Shown here piece by piece: positions 1-4,802 of a stretch of DNA of 5,021 nucleotides. This stretch comes from Halovenus sp. GTDB lineage: Archaea; Halobacteriota; Halobacteria; Halobacteriales; Haloarculaceae. Position numbers and translations under genes: made by a program. A model generated the notes under the pieces. That model was not told the DNA's origin. It ran no database searches and worked only from the letters and a program-made list of their open reading frames with translations. The DNA is taken from positions 1-5,021 of the forward strand of contig JAQCNR010000071.1 of assembly GCA_028274925.1 (NCBI GenBank), given 5' to 3'. Numbering within the stretch: the first letter of the stretch is position 1; each line of letters starts with the position of its first letter.

Positions 1-460
1 GGCACTGCGGGTCGAGTCGTTTGACTTCGTCGCTTGGCAACTGAACGACCGACACGTTGCGGTCGTGGGTCATGAGCGTCGCGTTGACACCCGACGCGCG
101 GGCGAATTTCCCGCCGTCGCCAGGGTTGGCCTCGACGTTACAGACCGGGACACCCTCTGGGATTTCTGCCAGTGGGAGCGTGTTCCCGGGCTCGATAGCC
201 GCCGAGACGCCAATCTGGATCTCTTCGCCAACTGCCACGCCTTCGGGGGCGAGGACGAGTCGGCGGTCACCGTCGTCGAACTGCACGTCAGCGATGGGTG
301 CACTGCGTGCTGGGTCGTGCTCGATGTCGAGCACTTCGCCGGTGACTGTATCGGCATCTTCCAGCTTTCGGTGGTCCATATTCGCCTTGTAGCGGTGTGA
401 CGGGGCTCGGAACGTCGAGCCACCTCGGCCACGCCGCTGTCCACGAATTCGCTGTCCCAT
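1..460 (-). CDS. rpl2: Large-subunit ribosomal protein uL2 (L2), N-terminal 153 residues
   Basis: uL2 binds 23S rRNA close to the peptidyl-transferase centre and is needed for subunit association and peptide-bond formation. Translation from the ATG at 460-458 gives MGQRIRGQRRGRGGSTFRAP, the basic N-terminal tail of archaeal uL2. It is followed by the OB-like domain, with HRKLED, EHDPARSAP, GNTLPL, PEGVPVCNVE and PGDGGKFARASG, and the visible part ends at KRLDPQC. Archaeal uL2 is about 240 residues, so roughly 85 C-terminal residues lie beyond the left edge, including the conserved His-containing loop near the catalytic centre. The start codon lies 3 nt after the rpl23 stop (TAA TCC ATG), so it is the last gene seen of the operon. 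A GGGGTG near the end of rpl23 could act as a weak ribosome binding site. The frame is open throughout. Identity is essentially certain; only the 3' end is missing. Confidence 0.97.
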   Translation of the reverse strand, partial: MGQRIRGQRRGRGGSTFRAPSHRYKANMDHRKLEDADTVTGEVLDIEHDPARSAPIADVQFDDGDRRLVLAPEGVAVGEEIQIGVSAAIEPGNTLPLAEIPEGVPVCNVEANPGDGGKFARASGVNATLMTHDRNVSVVQLPSDEVKRLDPQC

Positions 461-463
461 GGA

Positions 464-718
464 TTAGAACACCCCAATTCGGCTTGCGACTTCCTGGGCG
501 TCGTGGTCATCGGAGAGCGTTACTTCGGCCTTCTTCTCACCTTTCGGCGTAATCATCGTGTTGATATCGGTGATGGTCAGGTCGAACTGCTGTTCGACCT
601 CCGCCTGAATCTCGTCTTTGGCCGCGTCCGTCTGGCAGATGAAGACCATCTTGTTGTCGAAGTCCATCTTGTCGACGGTCTTCTCAGTGACGTGGGGGTG
701 TTTGATGGCGTCCATCAT
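464..718 (-). CDS. rpl23: Large-subunit ribosomal protein uL23 (L23)
   Basis: uL23 sits at the polypeptide exit of the ribosome, where signal recognition particle and the translocon dock in known structures. The 84-residue product has the family's usual archaeal length. It opens with IKHPHVTEK, contains the central DINTMITPKGEKKAEVTL segment that forms the beta-hairpin region, and ends in DAQEVASRIGVF, the typical haloarchaeal C-terminus. Its ATG overlaps the rpl4 stop (ATGA), and a strong Shine-Dalgarno sequence lies 8 nt upstream inside rpl4. A second ATG follows at once, so the protein may begin at Met1 or Met2; the SD spacing suits the first. The middle, with a Cys at residue 28 and NKMVFICQTDAAKDE, differs noticeably from the haloarchaeal versions I remember, but the fold-defining ends are intact. 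rpl2 follows after 3 nt. Confidence 0.97.
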   Translation of the reverse strand: MMDAIKHPHVTEKTVDKMDFDNKMVFICQTDAAKDEIQAEVEQQFDLTITDINTMITPKGEKKAEVTLSDDHDAQEVASRIGVF

Positions 719-1458
719 TTGTCAGCCACCTCCTCGACGGCACTTTCGGTCCACACGGTCAGTCGACCGGGGTGGGTGCCGGGTGCCAGGTCCTCTGCGT
801 TCAGTTCGGCGGCCGTGGTGACGTCTGCGCCAGCGAGATTTCGCGCTGCTCGCGATGGCTCCTCGCTGGTGACGAAAAGGACGGATTTCGGTCGCGTGTA
901 CTTCCGGCCACGCGCCGACCCCTGTCCGGCCTTGATTTTCGTCTCGTCTGCGCGCTCGATGTCGGCCCCGAGGCCGAGTGTGTCGAGCATTTCAGCCGCT
1001 TCCTTCGTCTTGTGGACGTCCTCGAAGTCGTCGGAGACGACCACGGGCAGTTCGACATCGTCGTCGAACTCGTGGCCTCGGTCTGCGACAACGTCGGCGT
1101 CGGTGGTTGCGGCGATGGCCGAGCGGACGGCCTTCTGTCGAGCCTTGTTGTTCATCGACAGCGACCGGTCCTTCTCGGGTTTCGGGGGGTGGGCTGGTCG
1201 GCCGCCCACGGTCTGTGGGACGCGCCGGCCTTTGCCACCCTCTCGTGGCACGTGTGCCTGACCGCGGCCACTACCGAACGATTCGGCAGGCGTTCGCATC
1301 CCTGCGTACTCGTCGGCACCGTAGTCCTGTTTGCGATTCGCCTGTGCAGCGTGTACGGCCTTCTTGATGAGGTCGGGCCGATACTCGCCTTCGAACACGT
1401 CAGGGAGGTCAATCTCCCCGTCTGTGTCCCCGTCGGTTGTGCGTACTGGTACCTGCAT
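715..1458 (-). CDS. rpl4: Large-subunit ribosomal protein uL4 (L4, eukaryotic L4e type)
   Basis: uL4 is a core 23S rRNA-binding protein whose long loop lines the exit-tunnel constriction. The 247-residue product matches the archaeal length (about 246). Visible hallmarks are KAVHAAQANRKQDYG (residues 33-47), the basic tunnel loop from about residue 54 to 95 (MRTPAESFGSGRGQAHVP onward to GGRPAHPP), DADVVADRGHEF, VVVSDDFEDV, and the strongly conserved DETKIKAGQGSARGRKY near residues 171-187. It ends with APGTHPGRLTVWTES. The ATG lies 3 nt after the rpl3 stop (TAA ACT ATG) with no clear Shine-Dalgarno sequence, which suggests coupling to rpl3 translation. Its last codons encode Glu-Glu-Val-Ala-Asp-Lys, and the same bases form the ribosome binding site for rpl23, whose ATG overlaps this stop. 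Bacterial uL4 autoregulates its operon; nothing here shows whether that applies in this archaeon. Confidence 0.98.
   Translation of the reverse strand: MQVPVRTTDGDTDGEIDLPDVFEGEYRPDLIKKAVHAAQANRKQDYGADEYAGMRTPAESFGSGRGQAHVPREGGKGRRVPQTVGGRPAHPPKPEKDRSLSMNNKARQKAVRSAIAATTDADVVADRGHEFDDDVELPVVVSDDFEDVHKTKEAAEMLDTLGLGADIERADETKIKAGQGSARGRKYTRPKSVLFVTSEEPSRAARNLAGADVTTAAELNAEDLAPGTHPGRLTVWTESAVEEVADK
726..734 (-). promoter_or_regulatory. Strong Shine-Dalgarno for rpl23, embedded in the rpl4 C-terminal codons
   Basis: Read on the minus strand, the bases AGGAGGTGG lie within the Glu-Glu-Val codons of rpl4. They end 7-8 nt before the rpl23 ATG and match the archaeal anti-SD (16S rRNA 3' end) very well. 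Because rpl23 overlaps rpl4 by ATGA, this site both fixes the rpl23 start and would allow re-initiation or independent entry. It is the only strong SD at the ribosomal gene junctions in this window. Confidence 0.8.
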
Positions 1459-1461
1459 AGT

Positions 1462-2469
1462 TTATCCCTGATTCGATGCGTTTGAGACGTACCGGACCTC
1501 TGGGTCGAGGCGCGGTTGGTCGTTCGGACGCACTGCGGGACGCAGGCGGACCAGTCGTTTGTCCGGTCCGGGCACCGAGCCTTTCACGAGCGCGTACTCG
1601 TTGTCAACCTCGCCGTAGTCGATGAATCCGCCCTCGACGGTTGGGTCATCGTCTTCGCCAAGGTCGATGAGGCGCTTGTTGAGTTCGGTGCGCTGGTGGT
1701 AGCCCGTCTGTCCCTGCTGTGGGACCGTCGAGCGAACACGGCTTGGGTTCCACGGACCGAGGTTTCCGATCCGTCGTCGCCAGCCCTGCCGGGCGTGTTT
1801 GCCCTTTCGCTTCTGGACGCCCCAGCGTTTGACGGGACCCTGCGTCCCCTGCCCTTTCGTGATGGCGGCCACGTCGGAGTACTCTCCGGCGCGGAACACA
1901 TCGTTGACGGAGTACTCGCCGTCGCCCAACAGGTCGAGTCCGAACTCGACGCGGTCTTCGAGCGAGCCACCGCCGATGCGGTTCTCCATCACGTCAGGTT
2001 TCTTCTTGGGCACGCCGTCGACATCGCCCGGGACGGTGTGCGTAATTGCACGTACGTCGCCGAGTCGTCCGTCTTCGAGTGCCTCGTGAATCTGTTCCTC
2101 CGAAGCGGCGCCGTTCTCGGGCACGTCGAGTGCCCGTTCGAGGTCCGAGTGAACGTCGTCGGTCCAGACCTCTGTCAGCGGTCGCTTCCCGTAAGGTGTG
2201 TCTTCGTAGGCTCGGAGCGCAACAACGCGCATCGGTGGCGTCTCGACGACGGTCACCGGCACTGTCTCCTCCATCCCCTGTCGTGGGGAGTCCGGTTCGT
2301 CGTTAATCATCACGACGTGGGTCATGCCAGCTTTGTAGCCGGCGAACCCTTGGAGCGCAGGCTGGCCGTCGTCATCTGGCCAGCTATTGAAGCGAGGCGT
2401 CTCACTGGACGCTCGCTTACGCGGGCTGAAGCCCATCGAGCCTTTTCGTGGTCGTTCTGGTTGTGGCAT
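1462..2469 (-). CDS. rpl3: Large-subunit ribosomal protein uL3 (L3)
   Basis: uL3 is an early-assembling large-subunit protein whose central extension reaches toward the peptidyl-transferase centre. The 335-residue product is close to the about 338 residues of other haloarchaeal uL3. It starts with the archaeal/eukaryotic-type N-terminus (PQPERPRKGSMGFSPRKRAS), then FAGYKAGMTHVV near residues 42-53 and PVTVVETPPMRVVALRAYE near 71-89. The central extension at about 204-262 contains ITKGQGTQGPVKRWGVQKRK, ARQGWRRRIGNLGPWNPSRV and GQTGYHQRTELNKR. The C-terminal barrel includes GFIDYGEVDNEYALVKGSVP and GPDKRLVRLRPAVRP. The ATG lies 4 nt after the stop of the methyltransferase gene, with no SD visible in the preceding bases, so it is probably translated by coupling. 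No frameshift or missing conserved block is seen. Confidence 0.98.
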   Translation of the reverse strand: MPQPERPRKGSMGFSPRKRASSETPRFNSWPDDDGQPALQGFAGYKAGMTHVVMINDEPDSPRQGMEETVPVTVVETPPMRVVALRAYEDTPYGKRPLTEVWTDDVHSDLERALDVPENGAASEEQIHEALEDGRLGDVRAITHTVPGDVDGVPKKKPDVMENRIGGGSLEDRVEFGLDLLGDGEYSVNDVFRAGEYSDVAAITKGQGTQGPVKRWGVQKRKGKHARQGWRRRIGNLGPWNPSRVRSTVPQQGQTGYHQRTELNKRLIDLGEDDDPTVEGGFIDYGEVDNEYALVKGSVPGPDKRLVRLRPAVRPNDQPRLDPEVRYVSNASNQG

Positions 2470-2473
2470 GGTG

Positions 2474-3319
2474 TTAGTCCATGAGGTTCAGGCAGGCAAG
2501 TGTCGCGAACACCGCTTCTTCGGTGCGGACGACCTGACTGCCCTGGTTCGGAACCGTATTCAGCCAGAGGTCGAACCCTCCAGTCTCTTCGAAGCCGTCT
2601 TCGCGAATTTCCTCCGGCGAATTCCCGATGATTGCGGGCAGCCCCCGCTCGGGTGCGCCAAAGGCGACTGTGTACGAGTGCCCGTCCGCGTCGGCGGACT
2701 GGGCGGCGAGTTCGTCAATGCGGTCTGTCCCCAGTAGCTCACCGTGCCGCGAGGCGGCTATGGTAAGTCCTGTGTCAGACCGCGACACTGCCGTATCGAG
2801 GTCCGGGGCGTCGACTGTGTAGCCAGATGGCCTGTCGACGATTTTCGCCCGGACCGGCTCTCGCGAAGAGACGTCGATGGTGACACGCTCTCCCTCGACC
2901 AGTTCCAGTCCGTCTGGAACGGCGAGCGAGATTGGGTGTTGCAGTCCGCAATTGACCCGGACGCGCCCATCGGATGCGGCCTTCGTCACGATTCCCTGTC
3001 TTAACGACCCCGAATCGTCAGATCCGGAGCCGGTCTGTGAGAGCGAGCGGAGCGGCGGCAAGACGCCCGCGTACGCCAGTTCGTCCCGCGTATCCCAGAC
3101 CTCCTTTCGGAGTTCGGGGGGTGTTGCGGCGTACCTGAGTACGGTTTCGACGAACCCGTCGTCGTATTTCCGTTCGCCGTCGGGGTCCGGGTAGACCGAC
3201 AATCGGTCTACCCTGAACACGGTGGCCGCGCGGGCCACGTAGCCTATCTTGCGAGTTGCCTCGCGTTGGTCTTCGGCTTCCCGGGCGAGCGACGACGGCA
3301 CGAGTACGCTGACGGTCAT
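2474..3319 (-). CDS. SPOUT-fold RNA methyltransferase (putative RNA uridine-N3 methyltransferase, DUF171/SPOUT1-like)
   Basis: Probable S-adenosylmethionine-dependent RNA methyltransferase of the family containing archaeal MTH1 and human SPOUT1 (Pfam Methyltrn_RNA_3). Archaeal members are annotated as putative uridine-N3 methyltransferases acting on rRNA; the substrate here is inferred. The 281-residue protein has the family layout. An N-terminal half-knot (about 1-90) carries VSVLVPSS, TRKIGYVARAATVFRVD and AATPPELRKEVW. An inserted beta-barrel of about 107-165 follows. The C-terminal trefoil knot carries FGAPERGLPAI (220-230) and DLWLNTVPNQGSQVVRTEEA (250-269), the expected cofactor-binding loops and knot helix. 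A Ser/Gly/Asp-rich linker (about 92-106) sits before the barrel. It is the first gene of the ribosomal operon, 4 nt before rpl3, which supports a role in large-subunit biogenesis. The ATG chosen gives the conserved beta-strand start, and the next in-frame Met is near the C-terminus. It has no obvious SD. Confidence 0.9.
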   Translation of the reverse strand: MTVSVLVPSSLAREAEDQREATRKIGYVARAATVFRVDRLSVYPDPDGERKYDDGFVETVLRYAATPPELRKEVWDTRDELAYAGVLPPLRSLSQTGSGSDDSGSLRQGIVTKAASDGRVRVNCGLQHPISLAVPDGLELVEGERVTIDVSSREPVRAKIVDRPSGYTVDAPDLDTAVSRSDTGLTIAASRHGELLGTDRIDELAAQSADADGHSYTVAFGAPERGLPAIIGNSPEEIREDGFEETGGFDLWLNTVPNQGSQVVRTEEAVFATLACLNLMD

Positions 3320-3374
3320 GTCGTAACGCTTCCACGTCGCGCCACTAGACTGTAGCGATTATCTCTTTCCCGAA

Positions 3375-3392
3375 CTTAAAAAGCCCCCGTTT
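3375..3392 (-). promoter_or_regulatory. Candidate TATA/BRE promoter of the ribosomal operon
   Basis: On the minus strand, CTTTTTAAG (3383-3375) is preceded by a purine-rich stretch containing ACGGGGG that could serve as a BRE. This is the most A/T-rich point upstream of the methyltransferase gene. A start site about 25 nt downstream would fall near 3350-3353 and leave an untranslated leader of about 30 nt before the ATG at 3319. A second, weaker possibility is AGATAAT around 3350-3356. The placement is inference from archaeal promoter rules; no start site is known. Confidence 0.5.
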
Positions 3393-3460
3393 CGTTTGCG
3401 GGCTGAGAGGCGTTCACATGGGCTGCTCAGGCAATCTCTCGGCCGTTTGGAGGACTCAGA

Positions 3461-3541
3461 ATGAGTGCAACGACGGGGGCGCGGAGAAATCGCGCATTAC
3501 CGCTGCACCGGGACACAGTTCTGCGGCCGTTTTCGTCGTGA
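3461..3541 (+). CDS. Possible 26-residue small protein with strong Shine-Dalgarno
   Basis: GGAGG at 3449-3453 lies 7 nt before an ATG at 3461, an ideal initiation signal. The ORF encodes MSATTGARRNRALPLHRDTV and a short tail ending in FSS, with TGA at 3539-3541. The product is basic (several Arg) with no membrane segment or Cys motif, and I recognise no family. Third-position GC is roughly two-thirds, higher than in the other frames here but too short to be decisive. It ends 52 nt before the likely start of the unknown gene, so it could be a leader ORF, an independent small protein, or a chance ORF. A GTG at 3465 in the frame of the downstream gene is 11 nt from the same SD, so the SD could instead belong to a longer form of that gene. 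Confidence 0.3.
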   Translation: MSATTGARRNRALPLHRDTVLRPFSS

Positions 3542-3593
3542 TTACTGGGATAATCGAGGGAACCTTTTCGTCCGTAGGAAGCGACATCCGAGT

Positions 3594-4226
3594 GTGGCGG
3601 TGCAGTGGCAGACCTCCGAATCCGAACAGGCCGAAACCCACGCCAGCGAGGACCGGTACGAGACCGCAGCCCGCCGCATGGCACGGTCGGCATACACCCG
3701 GTTCCGGGAATTCGGTCTGAATTTACTGGGGTCCAACGGCAACCTCGCTGTCGGTGACCTGCTGTATGCAATTTGTTACGCCCGTCAGGCCGGTGCTGAC
3801 GAAACTGCGGTCCATCTCCGCGGAACACTCGAATCGTATACGAGAGCCACCCGCGAGTGCGCTCACCAGCGCCTTGGGGACGAGTGGCCCTCGATGACGT
3901 GGGCCTGTCTCGTTGGCCTCTGCGAGGAGTGGGTCGGAGACGCATATCTGCTTACCCGCGACGGCAGGGCGGGTCGGTACTACGGCCGGGCAAAATTGTG
4001 GTATCGCCTCGAGGACTGCCGGGAGGAACAGTTAGGGAGAGATTCGCCTGCCCCGTGCTGGCAGTGGGGCCACGAACCGGAGTTCGACAAGGTCTGGGGC
4101 GCGTTCGAGCGGTATGTCGACTGGCTCGGTACCGGTGAGGTCGAGGCGCCCGACACGACCGATTTCGGGGTCTACACGTTCGAGAGACTAGCGTACAAGC
4201 GACGGCTTCTGTCTGCGACAGCGTGA
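3594..4226 (+). CDS. Hypothetical protein, Cys/Trp-rich, about 210 residues
   Basis: I do not recognise this family. From the GTG at 3594 the product is 210 residues, with an acidic N-terminus (residues 8-23, Glu/Asp-rich) typical of haloarchaeal proteins. A mostly helical body follows: RRMARSAYTRFREFGLNLLG (27-46), LAVGDLLYAICYARQAGADE (51-70), then DEWPSMTWACLVGLCEEWVG (96-115) and DGRAGRYYGRAKLWYRLEDC (123-142). There are six Cys (61, 89, 105, 110, 142, 155) and nine Trp, unusually many for a halophile protein. No signal peptide or transmembrane segment is evident. The spacing of aromatic, Gly and Ala residues around 113-139 hints at a helical-hairpin repeat, but this is weak. GTG at 3600 (208 residues) is an equally good start; ATG at 3678 would lose conserved-looking acidic sequence; an extension to GTG 3465 adds a basic, low-GC3 stretch and looks wrong. 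It is divergent from the ribosomal operon and convergent with the thioesterase gene. Confidence 0.75.
   Translation: MAVQWQTSESEQAETHASEDRYETAARRMARSAYTRFREFGLNLLGSNGNLAVGDLLYAICYARQAGADETAVHLRGTLESYTRATRECAHQRLGDEWPSMTWACLVGLCEEWVGDAYLLTRDGRAGRYYGRAKLWYRLEDCREEQLGRDSPAPCWQWGHEPEFDKVWGAFERYVDWLGTGEVEAPDTTDFGVYTFERLAYKRRLLSATA
4209..4221. repeat. Perfect short inverted repeat at the convergent gene ends
   Basis: CTGTC-TGC-GACAG is a 5-bp stem with a 3-nt loop. It lies inside the last codons of the unknown gene and just past the stop of the thioesterase gene on the other strand. It could help 3'-end formation in both directions, but there is no T-tract beside it, and short palindromes of this size also arise by chance in coding sequence. 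Confidence 0.25.
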
Positions 4227-4229
4227 CAC

Positions 4230-4661
4230 TCACTCGTAGCCAATCTCGGCGTCCAGTTCGATGTTACTGCGGACAAAAGTCGCTGTCGCGCGGGCGAGTT
4301 GGTTGCCGTCGTCGTCTTCAAGCACCGCCTCTGCGATGTACTGGCCAGGATTGTCGTGCAGCACCTCGCCACGGGCGAGCATGTGGCCCTCAGAGACTGG
4401 CCGAGTAAGGTAGAGATTCATCTGCGTCGTGAGCAGAAAGACATCTTCGACGAGTGAATTTGCCGCGAAAAAGGCAGCGTCGTCGAGCGCCTTGAAGTAG
4501 GCTGTGCCATGCACCGCGTTGCCGGGGTGGTACAGTTTTTCCGAGACCGGTAATTCGAGCGTTGATGCGCCCTCTGAGATACTCAGTTCGGGGTCGAAAA
4601 AATCGTTTATCGGTGCGTGGTCGTGGTACATCCGCTCCAGTTTTCGGTGGTGGTCTGACAT
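4230..4661 (-). CDS. Hotdog-fold thioesterase, PaaI-like (4HBT family)
   Basis: Probable cytoplasmic acyl-CoA thioesterase; the natural substrate cannot be read from the sequence. The 143-residue length suits a single hotdog domain. The N-terminal helix region (1-26) is rich in His and acidic residues. The core motif is YHPGNAVHGTAYFKALDDAA (44-63), with His51-Gly52 and Asp60/Asp61 at positions corresponding to the HG...D active-site pattern of PaaI-type enzymes, followed by FFAANS. The strands TTQMNLYLTRPVSEGHMLAR, AEAVLEDDDGNQLARATATF and the terminal VRSN complete the fold. The ATG at 4661 is preferred over an in-frame GTG at 4694. The upstream form would place its start inside the TATA-like box, whereas ATG 4661 lies at the expected distance for a leaderless transcript. 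The 3' end is 3 bp from the end of the convergent unknown gene. An SDR gene lies upstream on the same strand, 141 nt away. Confidence 0.88.
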   Translation of the reverse strand: MSDHHRKLERMYHDHAPINDFFDPELSISEGASTLELPVSEKLYHPGNAVHGTAYFKALDDAAFFAANSLVEDVFLLTTQMNLYLTRPVSEGHMLARGEVLHDNPGQYIAEAVLEDDDGNQLARATATFVRSNIELDAEIGYE

Positions 4662-4684
4662 AGTGGCTCGGTTCGGGGGGCCGG

Positions 4685-4691
4685 TAGTAAA
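4685..4691 (-). promoter_or_regulatory. TATA-like box for the thioesterase gene (leaderless transcript)
   Basis: On the minus strand TTTACTA is centred 27 nt upstream of the A of the ATG at 4661. This is the spacing expected in haloarchaea when transcription starts at or next to the start codon. There is no SD before the ATG, which agrees with a leaderless mRNA. A small palindrome (CACTGTG, 4692-4698) abuts the box and another (GGACTGTCC, 4698-4706) follows; either could be an operator. Confidence 0.5.
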
Positions 4692-4708
4692 CACTGTGGA
4701 CTGTCCGA

Positions 4709-4746
4709 CTGCTCGTGTTCTGTAGGGTGAACCTCCAGAACAGCAG
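4709..4746. repeat. Imperfect inverted repeat / hairpin upstream of the thioesterase promoter
   Basis: The left arm CTGCT-cgt-GTTCTG (4709-4722) pairs with the right arm CAGAAC-AGCAG (4736-4746). This gives 11 base pairs with one 3-nt bulge (4714-4716). Inside the 13-nt loop, AGG (4724-4726) can pair with CCT (4732-4734), extending the structure to 14 pairs. It lies in the 141-nt gap between the SDR stop and the thioesterase start, upstream of the TATA-like box. It may be a regulator binding site, or a structure in the 3' untranslated region of the SDR transcript. It has no T-tract after it. Confidence 0.55.
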
Positions 4747-4780
4747 TATGTCGAAATTACTGAAACGAACGAAGCGACAG

Positions 4781-4796
4781 AGCGACTTACATCGCT
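4781..4796 (-). terminator. Weak terminator-like stem after the SDR gene
   Basis: On the minus strand, a 5-bp stem (AGCGA, 6-nt loop, TCGCT) starts a few bases after the SDR stop. A pyrimidine-rich, T-containing stretch (about 4761-4780, including TTCGTTCGTTTC) follows. Haloarchaeal termination often relies on T-rich tracts rather than strong stems, so this could mark the SDR transcript end. The signal is weak. Confidence 0.25.
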
Positions 4797-4802
4797 GGCC
4801 CC

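Larger units (their letters stand above)
3320..3593. other. Divergent intergenic region between the ribosomal operon and the unknown gene
   Basis: These 274 bp separate two divergently transcribed genes. They contain the TATA-like element near 3375-3383, a short imperfect inverted repeat (AGCCC at 3382-3386, GGGCT at 3400-3404), and a 26-codon ORF with a good ribosome binding site (listed separately). Third-position GC in the frame of the downstream gene is only about half over 3465-3593 and rises clearly after about 3600. That argues this stretch is mostly non-coding in that frame. No RNA gene or repeat family is recognised. Confidence 0.6.

Noticed and set aside
503..1485. Plus-strand open frames opposite rpl23 and rpl4 (for example 503-1261 and 772-1485)
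   Set aside because: They are shadows of rpl4 and rpl23 with Ser/Arg- or Val/Cys-rich translations unlike haloarchaeal proteins and with no SD.
1516..2484. Long plus-strand open frame (322 codons) opposite rpl3
   Set aside because: It is fully antisense to the clearly identified rpl3. Long antisense frames are usual in GC-rich haloarchaeal genes, and its translation shows no family motif.
3465..3593. N-terminal extension of the unknown protein to GTG 3465
   Set aside because: The added 43 residues are basic with low third-position GC, in contrast to the acidic, high-GC3 sequence after 3594-3600. The SD fits ATG 3461 better than this GTG. Not fully excluded.
3427..3945. Minus-strand open frame of 172 codons opposite the start of the unknown gene
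   Set aside because: The translation is extremely Arg/Pro-rich and basic. It overlaps the better-supported plus-strand gene and the intergenic region; typical of an antisense frame in GC-rich DNA.
4662..4694. Longer thioesterase form starting at GTG 4694
   Set aside because: The extra 11 residues overlap the TATA-like box and have no SD; ATG 4661 fits the leaderless arrangement and normal domain length.
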